Below are positions 22,921-33,786 of a DNA stretch of 64,000 nucleotides, in pieces (position 1 is the stretch's first letter; every line of letters begins with the position of its first letter). Location of the stretch: assembly GCA_050084985.1 (NCBI GenBank), contig JBITNC010000001.1, positions 188,728,001 through 188,792,000 of the forward strand, read 5' to 3'. A program made the position numbers and the translations under genes. The notes beneath the pieces are model-generated. The model searched no databases and had not been told where the DNA came from. It saw only the letters and a program-made list of their open reading frames with translations. Source of the stretch: Nageia nagi. Its lineage: Eukaryota; Pinophyta.

Positions 22921-23393
22921 TTTATGCTCTATTAATAATCAACACATGTCTATATAACAACAAGTGACTATGAGTGATGGCTTGGCATCTCCGTGATGAC
23001 TCATAGTGCACCATTGATCAGTTATTTATAAGATGGCATTATTTGATTCTCTTATTTGAATATATGATGCATCTAACTGATTTTGTTCATGAGTTGCTTG
23101 TAGCATGCAGGATCTTCTTCAGAAATGCAGGTTACTCACCTTGTAAAAGCAAGCTCATGGAGACTCACATGTCAGCTTAAAGTTGATCGACTACTATGAA
23201 CATTGAAACCAGTTGTGGTTAATGATTGTATTGTAAACCATTTTGTCAAATGGTAATGTAGTGAGTCTCATACTAGTTCTCAAAAAGATTCTCAAATATG
23301 TAAATGTTCTCATCTCCACTTGTATCTCTATGGAGGAGAACACTCTCTTACTCTCTTTCTTCTCTCTTCTACGCTCTATCCCAATATTGCATT

Positions 23394-23402
23394 AAGGGGG
23401 AG
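23394..23402 (+). other. Polypurine tract of C1
   Basis: AAGGGGGAG directly before the 3' LTR's TGTTAG; primes plus-strand synthesis. Confidence 0.9.
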
Positions 23403-23901
23403 TGTTAGAATTTGTAATGAAATATTGTGAATTCCTAAACTCCTTGTAAATTCAATTAATCACTTAAAGGATATGTAGATACCTTAAGGGATTAATTGAA
23501 TTCTTTATTACGTGTGGACTTTGACCTAACCATGGGGTTAGTTGGTAGGTTGAAGTTAGGTCACACATTTATTGTAACCCTAACCTTACCCTTGGGTTAA
23601 AGGGAGGTTAGGGAGGTACTCTAAAACTATAAATAGAGGGCCTCTCCTCTTGTAATTCATATCTTAGATTTGGAGTAACATTACTCTACTAGTTTAGGAG
23701 ATAGGAAGAAAGAATTGTTGTAAGAGAGGCATAGTTGAGAATAGAGAGCTAGTTGTGGATGTACTCCTAAGGAGGGAGGAACCACATTACATTGTGTCAT
23801 ATTGTGTGAATGGTGTTAGTAGCTTATTAGATGTTGAATGATGAATGATTTAGCTTCCTAGTCTTAGGCCCTTGAGAATTAGATCTAGGCTAATTCCAAC
23901 A
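23403..23901 (+). repeat. 3' LTR of C1
   Basis: 499 bp, differing from 14655-15153 at three positions by eye. Followed by the TSD copy ACAAC (23902-23906). Confidence 0.97.
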
Positions 23902-24705
23902 ACAACATGGATAGTAACAACTGAGCATGTGTGTTAAAACTAGCTAGCAAGACATCTGACTGAGGGACCTCTTTGAAACTCATTGCACCCTCTACATTCT
24001 TATTTAGCCAAGCTAGAAGATTTGTTTTCAATTTAGCACTTGGCCTTGTATCCCAATTCACTGCCATGGGAGTGGATTGAGGTGGCGGTGGGTTGAAAGC
24101 TTTTACAATTGAAGGGGGGTCCAGGTTGAGAATAATTTTACCAAGAGGATTTTTGACAGTCCTCGAGGTAGCATCAAACCACCTTTTTACTAAATCTACC
24201 AACTCAGGGGCTGGAAGGCATCTATGGGGAATGAAATACATTAACCCCGACCCCATGGGAGCATGTGCAATATGGTTAAAGCTAAAATTTAGGCACTTTC
24301 CTTCAGCTATGCCCTTAGGATTTTTATTTTGATCCGTTATTTTGGTATCTTGCAGCAACTCCATTGAATCAATAACTCCTTTAGCAATTTTGGTTTGAGG
24401 GGGGGCCATGCTCAATATTCTAAAATACTTTGCTTACTCTGATCATTGCCGATAATATTCTGTGCTTCTTGCCTTTTGATCTTTAGCTCTCTCATGAATT
24501 TGAAGTTTGGGTAAATTTGAAATGAACCACCTTTGGCCCTTTTAAAATCAGCTTCAAGGGTTAATGCACCACCTTTTACTTGCACAAAATAACTCCATTA
24601 GTACTTTCATTTATAACAGGTCTGATCTTTCATGATTTTCTTGGAAATCTTGAGATTTGATACTGCTGATTTTCTTAGAAACTCCAATTCTATCGGTGCA
24701 AACAT
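23902..24705 (-). pseudogene. G1 post-pol sense ORF, proximal part
   Basis: Begins at an ATG at 24705, about 120 bp after the integrase stop region, and runs on the minus strand to the C1 insertion, with a few stops near its start. 24415-23902 is continuously open. It contains a KGGALTLEADF segment and the APMGSGLMYFIPHRCLPAPE and WFDATSRTVKNPLGK segments. No family recognised. The continuation is at 14654-11560. In total the ORF would be about 1300 codons, about as long as pol, which is unusual for an accessory ORF. Confidence 0.6.
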
Positions 24706-24825
24706 GTTATTCCCATTAATATTTCATTGCTATTAAATGACAAACAACAATCACACTTGCTTAAAATAAATGAACACAACATGCTATTTACAATGTGTAC
24801 AAAATCATATCCTTTCTTTCGATCA

Positions 24826-26165
24826 ATCTCCCACACATGTGGGTTTATAATGCTTTAAATGCTGCCCATTTACCAAGATTGACAGCTACCACTTGTTCAA
24901 TTTTGCTATTTCAAATGAGTTTTTTCCCACGCATCTGGCTATCATGTAAGGTCTAGACCATAAGGACTCAAACTTTTATGTTTCCCTACCTTAGCTCTAT
25001 CCTCATCCCATTTCAATACCAGATCTCCCTCATTAAAATTTTCCAAAGTGGCTTTTCAATTATCAAACCATTTCTTAACTATTTCATTTCTATTTTGCAA
25101 ATTTTGATATGATTGATTTTGGAGTTCTTCCAAGTGTAATAATTTGTTCATGTGAACTTGTAGTGGTTCAAAATCTTCCCCATACTCCTATAAAATTTTC
25201 AAAGTCAAAAGCTCAAAATGACTTGGTAATACAACCCTTTTACCATACACTAATGTATACAAGCTGGCCTTAATAGCTAGCTTCACTGTGATCCTGTCTG
25301 CCCACAATGCCCAATTGAGCTTTTCATGCCAAGTTCGGGGATTATCTTCCACTGTTCTTTTGAGAATCTAAATCAAATTCTTGTTCGTAGACTCAATCAG
25401 CCCATTACCCTGAGGGTAATAATTCAAAGATGTCTTCCAATAGATACCAAACCTCATGGAAAAATCAGTAACCTCTACCCCCACAAATGCTAAGCCATTA
25501 TCTAAAATGATCATTTAGGGAATACCATACCTGGTGATTAATTTCTTAATAAATTTTAGAACAGTCTTCTGATTTGCTTCCTTTATAGCCTCTGCTTCTA
25601 CCCATCTGGTGAAAAAGTCTATAGCGATGAGAATGAATTTGTGCCCAAATGATGAATTGGGATTAATAACTCCAATAAAATCCAACCCCCATTATTGAAA
25701 AGGTTCTTTGGCCTAAATTGGTTCTAGCGGTAATGCTGCACTTCTCTTCCTTCCCATGAATCTCTGACATTTCTCACAGCTCTGGGATTTTGCAAAGGCT
25801 TCTTTAAACATAGTAGGCCAATAATATCCAGCTTGGATGATCTTACTCACCATTGTGTATCCTGAATAATGACCTTTGGATATTCTAGAATGAAATTCTT
25901 CGATCAGCTTTGCTATCTTTGTCATGGGTATGCATCTCAATAAAACACCATCATGATTCCTTCTATATAGTACTTGATCTATCTCTATGTAATTTTGAGT
26001 GTGTATTCTGAACTGCCTCCTCTGGGATGCATTCATGTTAACAGGGAGCTTCCCGGACTCAAAATATCTACTTAATTGATCCATCCAATCATCTATTATG
26101 TTCTCATATCCTGGCTCTAGGGTTTCTTGTTCGATAAAACATATCATCCCTTCATCTGGTGGCAT
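24826..26165 (-). pseudogene. G1 integrase
   Basis: N-terminal zinc region at 26165-25713 with H-X-H spacing in FHSRISKGHYSG and SCEKC. The core follows with the three acidic positions in WGLDFIG (near 25680), ILDNGLAF (near 25495) and PQGNGLIES (near 25400). The C-terminus ends in a VNGQHLKHY motif near 24850, typical of Tat/Athila Gypsy integrases without a chromodomain. Several in-frame stops. Confidence 0.85.
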
Positions 26166-26177
26166 GGATTTTGTAAG

Positions 26178-27500
26178 CTACTCACAAAGTGCTCTTCCTT
26201 TTATGAGTTTGGTAGGTCGAATCTCTATATCATACTTGAGGATTTTTGAAATCCAACTGGGTCTTCCTTCCCCAATTTCTCCCTGCATAATGTAAGATCT
26301 AACATCTGGATGAATGGTTAGGATCAAAACCTTACTCTGAGTTACATAATGCTTCAATTTACCAAGAGCTTTAAGAATCACCAACACTTGTTTCTCAATA
26401 AATGTGTACTTTTTCTCATAATTACTCAAGGTCTGATTGATAAATGCAATAGGGTATTCTTCATTTCTTTCATACCTCTGTGTTAAGATAGCTGCTACAC
26501 TGGTATCAGAACCATAAGCATATAGAATAAACTCTTTGCTAAAGTTTGGGTTTCTTAGTACAGGAGCTTTAGTAATTACCACCTTGATTTTTTGAAAAGC
26601 TTCTTTACCTTCTTTAGTCCACACAAAAGGAGTATCTTTTTTTAACATCTGGGTGATGGGTTTGATAATACTTGAGAAATCTTGAATGAATCTCCTGACA
26701 AAATTAATCTAACCAAGAAAGGACTATAGGGACTTTTTTTTGGATAGAAGAACTAAGTCATTTATTGCTTTAATCCTATCTGGATCAACAACCCAATCTT
26801 CTTTTGAAATAACATGACCCAGTAATTTTCCCTCATCTACTATAAAAATTGACTTTTTAGGGTTCAAAGATATGCCATACCTTTTACATTTGATGAAGGC
26901 CTGCTCCAGTTGTTGAACATGTAAATTTTTGTCATGTGAGAAAATAGTAATATCATCAAGATACACCAATACACTCTTGTTGACTAACTCTCCGAAGGCA
27001 TGATCCATAGCTCTTTGGAAAGTAGCTCCTGCATTGGATAGTTCGAAAGGCATTCTCTGAAAAGCAAATGTGCCCCATTTAGTTGTAAAAGCTATTTTAA
27101 ATTGATCTTCATTCCGGACCCAAACCTGATTGTACCCAGAGAAACTGTCTATCAAAGAGAACTTTTCGGCACCAGCTATAGTATTTAGTATCTATTCCAT
27201 TAGCAGTAAGGGATAGTGATCTTTCAAAGATACTCTATTTAAGCCTTGAAAATCCACACACAACCTTATATCACCATTTTTCTTCTGAACAGGCACAAGA
27301 TTAGCTACCCAAGTGGAATGCTTGATGGGATAAATTATCCCAGCCTTGTACAATTTTAGAACCTCCTACTTCATAGCAACTTCAATCTTAGGGTTTACTG
27401 GTCTTTATTTTTGTCTAACTGGTTTAGCATCATCTATCAACTCAATTGTATGTTGTATCACTGATCTATCAAAAACCTTTAAATCATCATAATACTAAGC
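26178..27500 (-). pseudogene. G1 reverse transcriptase and RNase H
   Basis: RT begins near 27480 and includes the blocks KAGIIYPI, STWVANLVPV, DSFSGYNQ and TFQRAMDHAFG. The catalytic motif is YLDD at 26952-26963, and KYGISLNPKKS follows. RNase H of the ordinary Gypsy type covers 26648-26178 (KEAFQKIK, LYAYGSD, YTFIEKQVLVILKALGKLKHY); the residue expected to be Asp in the first motif reads Tyr-Gly. Stops near 27380 and 26700 break the frame. Confidence 0.88.
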
Positions 27501-27779
27501 AATAACATCAACATATGTTTTGCATAATTGTACAATTTCCTGAATCTATTTTGTAGTATTAGATATACCAATTTTTAATGACTTACCTAGAAAAACTTCA
27601 TGTTCTTTATAGTTATCTGGGTTTATATTCATACCTCTTCTTTTTACTTGGTCACTCCTATTAAACAATCCTTCTAATGGAATCAAATCCTTAGGGATTT
27701 TATTATTGTTTAGCTGAATTATGTCTTACTCCTAGAAAACTTCGGAGTCCTCTTCACCTACTACATGACATACAGTTTG

Positions 27780-28238
27780 TCATAATAAAAATTGGTTAAT
27801 TTGAGCCTCATCCCGAAACACCTGCCAAAAGGAATCATTATCTAGAATTGATGGCCTGAAAATGAGTTGAACACCCTTCCTCCGGAACCATTCATTGGTA
27901 GGATCAAAACTGGCTCCCATTTGTGCTAAGGTGTTAGCTTCTTGGTTGAATTTCCTTGGGATAGACTAAATATGTAATGCTTTGAAAAGTTCAAATAGAT
28001 CCCAAACCCAATTCCTATAAGATTTCAAATAATGATGCTTGATTGAACATTTACCTGTCACCTATTTCATGATCAACTCTTAATCCCCTTCGATCTTTAA
28101 ACATTGAATTTTCATTTTGATGGCTTGTTCTAGTCCAAGGCAAAGAGCTTCACCAGTTGGGTTGGTCAAGATAATTCTAGCTTCGGATCCATTTTTGGAT
28201 TTTGCCCCATCAAAAGACATCTCCCAAATTTCATTTCT
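27780..28238 (-). pseudogene. Archaeal-type RNase H (aRNH) of G1, upstream of RT
   Basis: On the minus strand, directly after the protease-side ORF, the frame gives a SFDGAKSKNGSEARIIL block, ALCLGLEQAIKMKI, CLKIEGD, ELIMK, and NQEANTLAQMG. These are the landmarks of the second RNase H known from Tat elements. The segment that normally carries the catalytic Glu (NN-AEYEA) is missing between NPTG and EALCLGL, the last catalytic Asp reads Asn, and stops are present. It lies between protease and RT, whereas in A/B the aRNH follows RNase H. Confidence 0.8.
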
Positions 28239-28996
28239 CTAGAAATATTCCCTTGTGAGTTTTGGGATGAAAGATTCTGATTCTATTAAACAATAATTTC
28301 CAAGCTCCAGGTCATAGATAGTGTTGAGCATACTCATACTACAAGGGTCTTCGGTTTGTAGTTCTTCCAGCAATTCATCTGATTCTTCCAATTCACCAAA
28401 GATTACATAAATCTCCTCCTTTTTCTCTACGTGAAACTTAGAAATTTCCTCATTATTCAGTCTTACCCTCTTATTTCCATAAGGGATCAAATAGTGGGTG
28501 TAGTCCATTACTAGATAACCCCCTATTTTAGCTATAAATTCTCTAGATAGACATAGCCCGAACAAAGGGGGTAGCTCAACAACTACAACTTCTTGAGTAA
28601 TAATTACAGAGGCACACTTATGTATTTTTAGGACTATATCTTTGATCACTCCTACTATTTTGACAGGTGTGGAATCCAGTTGTAGTACTCTGGTGGATTT
28701 CTTGTCATAGGCAACCCCATCACATCGCACACTACTTTAGGCATCACAGTAGTAGCTACCCCAGAATCAACTAGACAATTATGAAGTACATATCCCTCAA
28801 TTTCCAAAGTCATATAAAAAGCTGGAGGTTTATTCTTTCCCATCCCTAGATATTTTGATGTCTCAAAAAGATTAAGCACTCTTTCCATCCCTTCATTCAA
28901 TGCTATAAGATACATTTTCAGTAAATCAATTTGCCTAGGAATTTTTAAAGCTTCAAACAAGGACAATCTTGCAGGAGTTCTCTTTAGCTCCACCAT
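28239..28996 (-). pseudogene. G1 aspartic protease region
   Basis: 28996-28655 contains the catalytic LVDSG (28761-28774) followed by VATTVMP, as in Gypsy proteases. 28730-28239 continues in an overlapping frame with the usual C-terminal block (VVVVELPPLFGLCLSREF) and an acidic Glu-rich tail. A frameshift near 28700 separates the two. Confidence 0.8.
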
Positions 28997-29301
28997 AATG
29001 TTGAACTCTGGGATAGCCAGAGGTTCGCCAATTTTATTTCTAAATCTATTGGTAAATCTTTCCTGAAGCTATAGGGTATCGTCTTTTCTCTGATGCTTGG
29101 TGAGTGAAGGGAACCTTAACTTCCAAAGATTTTGATCATTGGCTTTAGGCATCGGTTTGGTTTCTAGAAATGGGAATTTTCGGGAAATCGTTTCCTTTTC
29201 TAGGGTCTTTTCCTTAGAATCGAAAACTACATCTTACTTTTTAGGAATCACTGAACTGGAACTCTTTTGGGATTCAATTTTTCTTTCCAAAATACTAAAG
29301 A

Positions 29302-30635
29302 CTAGGGTTTTTTCCCTGATCTTGTTTCCACAGCAAAAACTCCTATATCCACTGGTGCAAAATTCATCAGGTTCACATCTTGGTTCATGTTGTCAACTAC
29401 ACCAGGTGGAGGAATTACCCCACTTCTTAATAAATACTCTTGGTATTGATAAACAAGACATGTTGTTTGTTCATGAGCATCATTGCAGGCCAAACACAAA
29501 CTAGTGGTTGACCTGGAAGAGGAAGCTTGGTCTACATCCTCATTTAACACATGCTGAGCCTTTTCTATAGTAGGATAAGGATATCTTCTTACATTTCTTT
29601 GCCTACTTAGAATGGTAATCTAATTTGCCATATTCCTACACAAATTTCAAAGTTCTTGAATCTCTATTGATGAAGCTACCCCTTGATTCATATTAGGCTG
29701 AGGAGGGGCTGGTAAGGCCAAGGGAGCTCTAGGGACTGGCAAGGTTGATGGCCACTGTTGAATAGGGGTGGGAATACTGGCCAGAGGTGGAGCCAAACTA
29801 ACTACTTGAGGTCTCAAAATTTGCTTTTGGGTGATTACTAGAAAATAAGGCATTGGCATGCGACTTGGAAATTTTCCTACTGAAATAAGATAGGCTTCGA
29901 CATATACTGCTTGTCTATAAACCTTCGAGAAAGTATTTACTTTGGAATTTTAGATTTGTAGAGAGAGATCTGGAGGAAAGGTTCTCAAGTAATACATTAG
30001 GGCTTGAAATTGCTAAGGCCTGACTGGCATTGGGACTCTCATCCAAGTTTTTTGGAATCTAATGTTGAAATCAGGGATATTTTCTTGCTCATATCTTTTG
30101 ATTGAAGTGAACTGGGTTAACAGAGAAAAAGGATCTCCTAATTCATTAAATTCCAAGATAAAGGGCTCTACCAGTTGAGCCCAAGTGGTTATAGATCCAT
30201 TAGGAAGGCTCCTGTACCAATCCAAGACCTTTCCTTTGAAATACTAAGCCAGTAATCTCATCATGACATCTTCATGTTGAATATTATGAATCTTAGCTAG
30301 GCCAACTACATCAACACAATGCTATAAGCCACTTTCTCTGAAGTTGCATCAAACTCTGGAAGGGTTTTGAAAACATTTGCTAGGATGTCATGCAACACGG
30401 CCAGGGCTATTGGTACCCCATTGTCCCATGCTAGATAAATATTTTGAGCTGGATTAGCCATTTTAGGAGAGGTATTTTTGGTGTGAAGATTGAATGGTTC
30501 TGGCTTGGTAAAGGATTTTAGGGTGCGGATACTATTCAGAGACTTGGACTTGATCAGGGTCTTTCTCTTAGGAGCATCAAACATTCTAAAATCTGGTGCT
30601 TCTTTTGCTATTCTGGTTCTAGATCTAGTCCACAT
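29302..30635 (-). pseudogene. G1 gag
   Basis: Likely start is ATG 30635 (MWTRSRTRIAKE). A retrotransposon gag domain is visible at 30225-30013 (DWYRSLPNGSITTWAQL, FNIRFQKTW), then a Pro/Ala-rich linker (29859-29647). A zinc knuckle CLACNDAHEQTTC (C-X2-C-X3-H-X4-C) lies near 29490-29450. Several stops. Residues before the ATG in the same frame are unlike gag. Confidence 0.8.
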
Positions 30636-30783
30636 AAACTCTAGGTTGCAAAAGAAAATAAAAGGTTCAAAATCACATATGATATTTACAAACAATCTAT
30701 TTTAATGCATACCATAGATAGTGCTTCAGTAGAGTTGCCAATAAGTTTCTTTAGGTCCCACCAGGCATGCCAAAAAGAAATAC
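30636..30783 (-). other. G1 leader with atypical primer-site region
   Basis: Only about 150 bp separate the 5' LTR from gag. After the LTR's end (AATCAACA on the minus strand) comes GTATTTCTTTTTGGCATGCC and then TGGTGGGACC. A TGG-starting primer site is possible at TGGCATGCCTGG or TGGTGGGACC, but I cannot assign a tRNA. It is not the methionine type used by C1. Confidence 0.45.
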
Positions 30784-31111
30784 TGTTGATTAGGATTGTG
30801 TAATATATGCGCCATGAACAATCTCAACCAAAGTAAATCAAGAATAGACTATGGTGATAGTCTGATCTTCGAAGAAGGCTGGTTCCTTATCTATTGGGTA
30901 TAAGAGAAGTAACAGGAAAGAAAATAAAAGGAGTAGAGTGCGAAGAATTTAAGCAAAGGGCTTAGGGTAACAAGAGAGAAAGTAAAGGTGAATCACTAGT
31001 TCAATGTGGGCTTTCATAGGGTGTGAAACCTTGGCCTGAATCTAGTGTAGCAGCTACAATACAAGATCTCACTCTCTAGTAGTTTCCTAGCTTTACTCTA
31101 CCATGTATGCA
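30784..31111 (-). repeat. 5' LTR of G1, part 1
   Basis: Corresponds base for base to 10396-10723 with about 14 substitutions. It stops at ATGCA, where the A/B array begins. The remaining distal part is at 61709-61772; the equivalent of 10724-11495 is missing. Confidence 0.9.
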
Positions 31112-31316
31112 TGTAGACACCTAAAAATGTCCCCTTCTTAACTAGTAAATATTAAAATAATAATAACTCTTCGCAACATTATAAAATAGGTCTAAAAACT
31201 CTATTATTGGATAGATCCCATCGAATACATACGAAATAGGTGCTCACATGGCTCTTTTTAGATAAAATTGGCTATTAGGTGGTCAATTAATATTGTCACA
31301 AAGTTAAAGACCCAGT

Positions 31317-31387
31317 CACCAATGACCCAAGATAGTCGCCAGTGTTTGGATTCAGTCATCGACGTTCGTAGGCCAAACATCGATGAC
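31317..31387 (+). repeat. Dyad decamer array in U3 of A
   Basis: CACCAATGAC (31317), CGCCAGTGTT (31337), CATCGACGTT (31357) and CATCGATGAC (31378), start-to-start spacing 20, 20 and 21 bp. Same motif family as the leader array at 32111. Confidence 0.75.
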
Positions 31388-31535
31388 TCTACAACAGCTG
31401 AACAAGAAACCAAAATGGTGAGGGACAGTCAAAATGTTTCATTTCTCCAAGATGAGGTGGATAGAGGGGGTCAGTTATGACCTATGGTGGCTTTTCACTT
31501 CCTCTTTCCAGCCTTTGAATATCCCATCCAAAATC

Positions 31536-31543
31536 TATAAATA
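31536..31543 (+). promoter_or_regulatory. TATA box in A LTR
   Basis: TATAAATA, conserved at 46481-46488 in the shared LTR. Confidence 0.7.
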
Positions 31544-31960
31544 CAAGTTAATACAAAGCAAATTAGAGAGAATCTTGACCCATTTTTAAAGTAGGGTAAT
31601 GCTACCAAAATCTTGTAAGCTCATACATTTTATTGTTTTATGCTAGTTTCAATTCAGTATATGTTATACATAGATGCTTTGATGTTATTGTCTTTTGCAT
31701 GTGTGTAGGATTTACAAGTTCATATCAAGGAAAGAAGCAAGCAAATCAAAAATAATGGAGATCTAATACTCTTGTTTTGGCAAATGGCATTTGTAAAAGT
31801 CCCTTCTAAGGGCAAATTGTTGTCTTAATTGAAAATCAATATCATTTTGCAATTATAACATGTTTATCTATTTTATGTAATTTGAGGTTCAGTGAAGATT
31901 TAAGAATAATTCATATTTTGTGTTATTCTACATTCCAGCTTTATTTTCACTGCAACATTC

Positions 31961-31977
31961 TGGCGCTAGAAGGAGGG
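31961..31977 (+). other. Primer binding site of A
   Basis: TGGCGCTAGAAGGAGGG, three bases after the LTR, a form I associate with Tat-group elements. B's copy (46906 onward) has TGGCACTAG, one transition away. The tRNA was not identified. Confidence 0.75.
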
Positions 31978-33786
31978 CCCTTCCGTTATTAATAGGGAGG
32001 TTTTTTGTTTTAAAACAATTTTACCTTTCTATTTTCTGGTTATTTGAATTTCTCCATGAACTAACTTCAAATTTTATGTTCTGTGCATTTCAAGAAATCT
32101 ATTATAGAAACGCCAGCGACTGGAATTGAACGTCGGTGACTTAGAAGGAATGCCAGCGTTTCACAGAGTAAATGCCAACGATTAGAATCAAACATCGATG
32201 ACTCAATACAAATGCTAGCGACCTCTGTCTAAACATCAGTGACTCATACCTAGGTCATTTTGTCTCTTTTGGTTATTCCTAAAAATTAAAATAAAATGCA
32301 TAATGTATCGTTAAAATGGAAATATGCTTTTGAATGTGATTCCTTTGCCTAGAATGCATATAAGAATGGGTAGAAAAGGTTAAATACATTTTTTATTAAT
32401 TTATTTTATTTTATTTTATGTAAAATGTTGTGTATTTACTTTCATGTTTGGATGAAGGGTACATACACATTAAATACTTTTTATCTTGTCTACTTATGCT
32501 CTCCCTTTGCGCTTCATGCGATCTAAGGTGATCAGAATAGACCAGATAAGAAGGAGTAATTAATTTTCTTTTCTTTCACATTCACAATATCATTAATTTG
32601 GCTAATTTACCCACACATAATGACCTCTTACTAGTAAGAGGAGGTAATTTACTACACATAATACTTCCACAATTGGAAGGGGTAAATGAATCACATTTAA
32701 TTTGGAATGAACTTAAAGGAAATAAATCGGGTTTTTGGTAGCATAAATCACATTAAAAAGTTAATGAATTGGAGGTATTCGAATACATTAAGTACTTTCA
32801 CTTAACAAAGTATGCTCTCACTTTTGCGCTTCAAGCGATCCTAAGTGATCAGAAATAAGTTAAGTGAAAGAGGTAAAATTTATTCACATTTTTGGAAACA
32901 TACTTCACATTAACACTCTTAAAGAGGTCTGCCCTTACCACTCCATTGGAGGTCGAAGGGAGGTGACCCTTGGAGGAGTAATTGAACCTAAATTAATTTA
33001 TCCACACTTAATGGCTTTTTACTAAGTCTACTCTTACCACTCCATTGGAGGTCGAAGAGATATGTGACTAGTAAAAAGAGGGAATTTATCACATATAAGA
33101 CTTCCACAGCTGGAAGGAGTTAATGAACATCATTAAGAGGTTGGATAAGGAATCACATTATAATTAAAAGGAACAATGGGGTATATTAAGGTCAAGATTC
33201 ACTTAAAATAAACTTTGATTGCATCACATTAAGATAAGAAAATAAATGGACATGAATGTTTGGGAGGGTAGTATGCATAAATGTACTTTACTTGTTTAAA
33301 TGCATTTCATAAGGCCTTAAAGGAATAATTGAACATTAACGAGTTGGATGTCACTACCAATTGTTAATTCTTACTTCTTTGTAACCACTGATATAACACA
33401 CTTGAAGCCATAGAGCCAGTTACACTTGGAGGTGATGACCAAGGTAACTTTCCTTTAGGTAGGAGTCAAAAAAGGAGACTCATCTAGAACCATGCCAAAA
33501 TCCATAGAAACTTGCAAATATCAAATTAGAATTACCCAACCTACCTTGTTTAACACTTGACTAGTCAAAACAAATTAGGAAAATTAAAAAGATTAAAAAT
33601 AAACAACTCATATCATTCATTTAACTTAGATATTAAAAATATGAGAAAAGTTAAAGAAGATAATCACATCGTTAAAAGTAGATTTACATATAGGCTGTTT
33701 GTGCATTAAATTGTTTTCTCGAAAACATAATATACAAGATAAAAATAAAGTTTATTTTTGACGATGCTTGTTTATGATATCTAAAA
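31978..33786 (+). other. A leader: dyad array and small palindromes, non-coding
   Basis: 1.8 kb with no credible ORF. The dyad array is at 32111-32243. Downstream lie short palindromes: CCTCTTACTAGTAAGAGG (32624-32641), CTTCCACAATTGGAAG (32664-32679), CGCTTCAAGCG (32827-32837), CTCCATTGGAG (32941-32951 and 33040-33050) and CTTCCACAGCTGGAAG (33101-33116). B conserves the set. They could fold the genomic RNA leader or bind proteins. Confidence 0.65.
32111..32243 (+). repeat. Dyad decamer array in A leader
   Basis: Seven units: CGCCAGCGAC 32111, CGTCGGTGAC 32131, TGCCAGCGTT 32151, TGCCAACGAT 32173, CATCGATGAC 32193, TGCTAGCGAC 32213, CATCAGTGAC 32234. Spacing is 20-22 bp. Differences are nearly all C/T or G/A, consistent with decay of a CpG-rich dyad near CGCCGGCGAC. 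B has the counterpart at about 47056-47190. Confidence 0.85.

Larger units (their letters stand above)
14655..23901 (+). mobile_element. C1: full-length, probably recent Copia retrotransposon
   Basis: 9247 bp with 499-bp LTRs at both ends, TSD ACAAC, tRNA-Met-type primer site, polypurine tract and one uninterrupted Gag-Pol ORF. By eye the LTRs differ at three positions (TATGTG/TACGTG, GAGAGG/GATAGG, CTCCCAA/CTCCTAA), so insertion is recent relative to everything around it. It is large for Copia because of a 3.3-kb leader and about 1 kb of 3' untranslated DNA, both with tandem repeats. It is inserted, opposite in orientation, into the post-pol ORF of G1. I did not assign it to a named Copia lineage. 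Confidence 0.97.
31112..31957 (+). repeat. 5' LTR of A
   Basis: 846 bp, TGTAGACACC...CTGCAACA, the same length as 46057-46902. TATAAATA lies at 31536-31543. U3 carries four decamer units of the CpG-rich dyad array (31317-31387). Confidence 0.9.

Noticed and set aside
11560-24705. Envelope gene in G1
   Set aside because: Only the position after pol suggests it; no signal peptide, cleavage site or membrane anchor is visible, so it is left as unknown.
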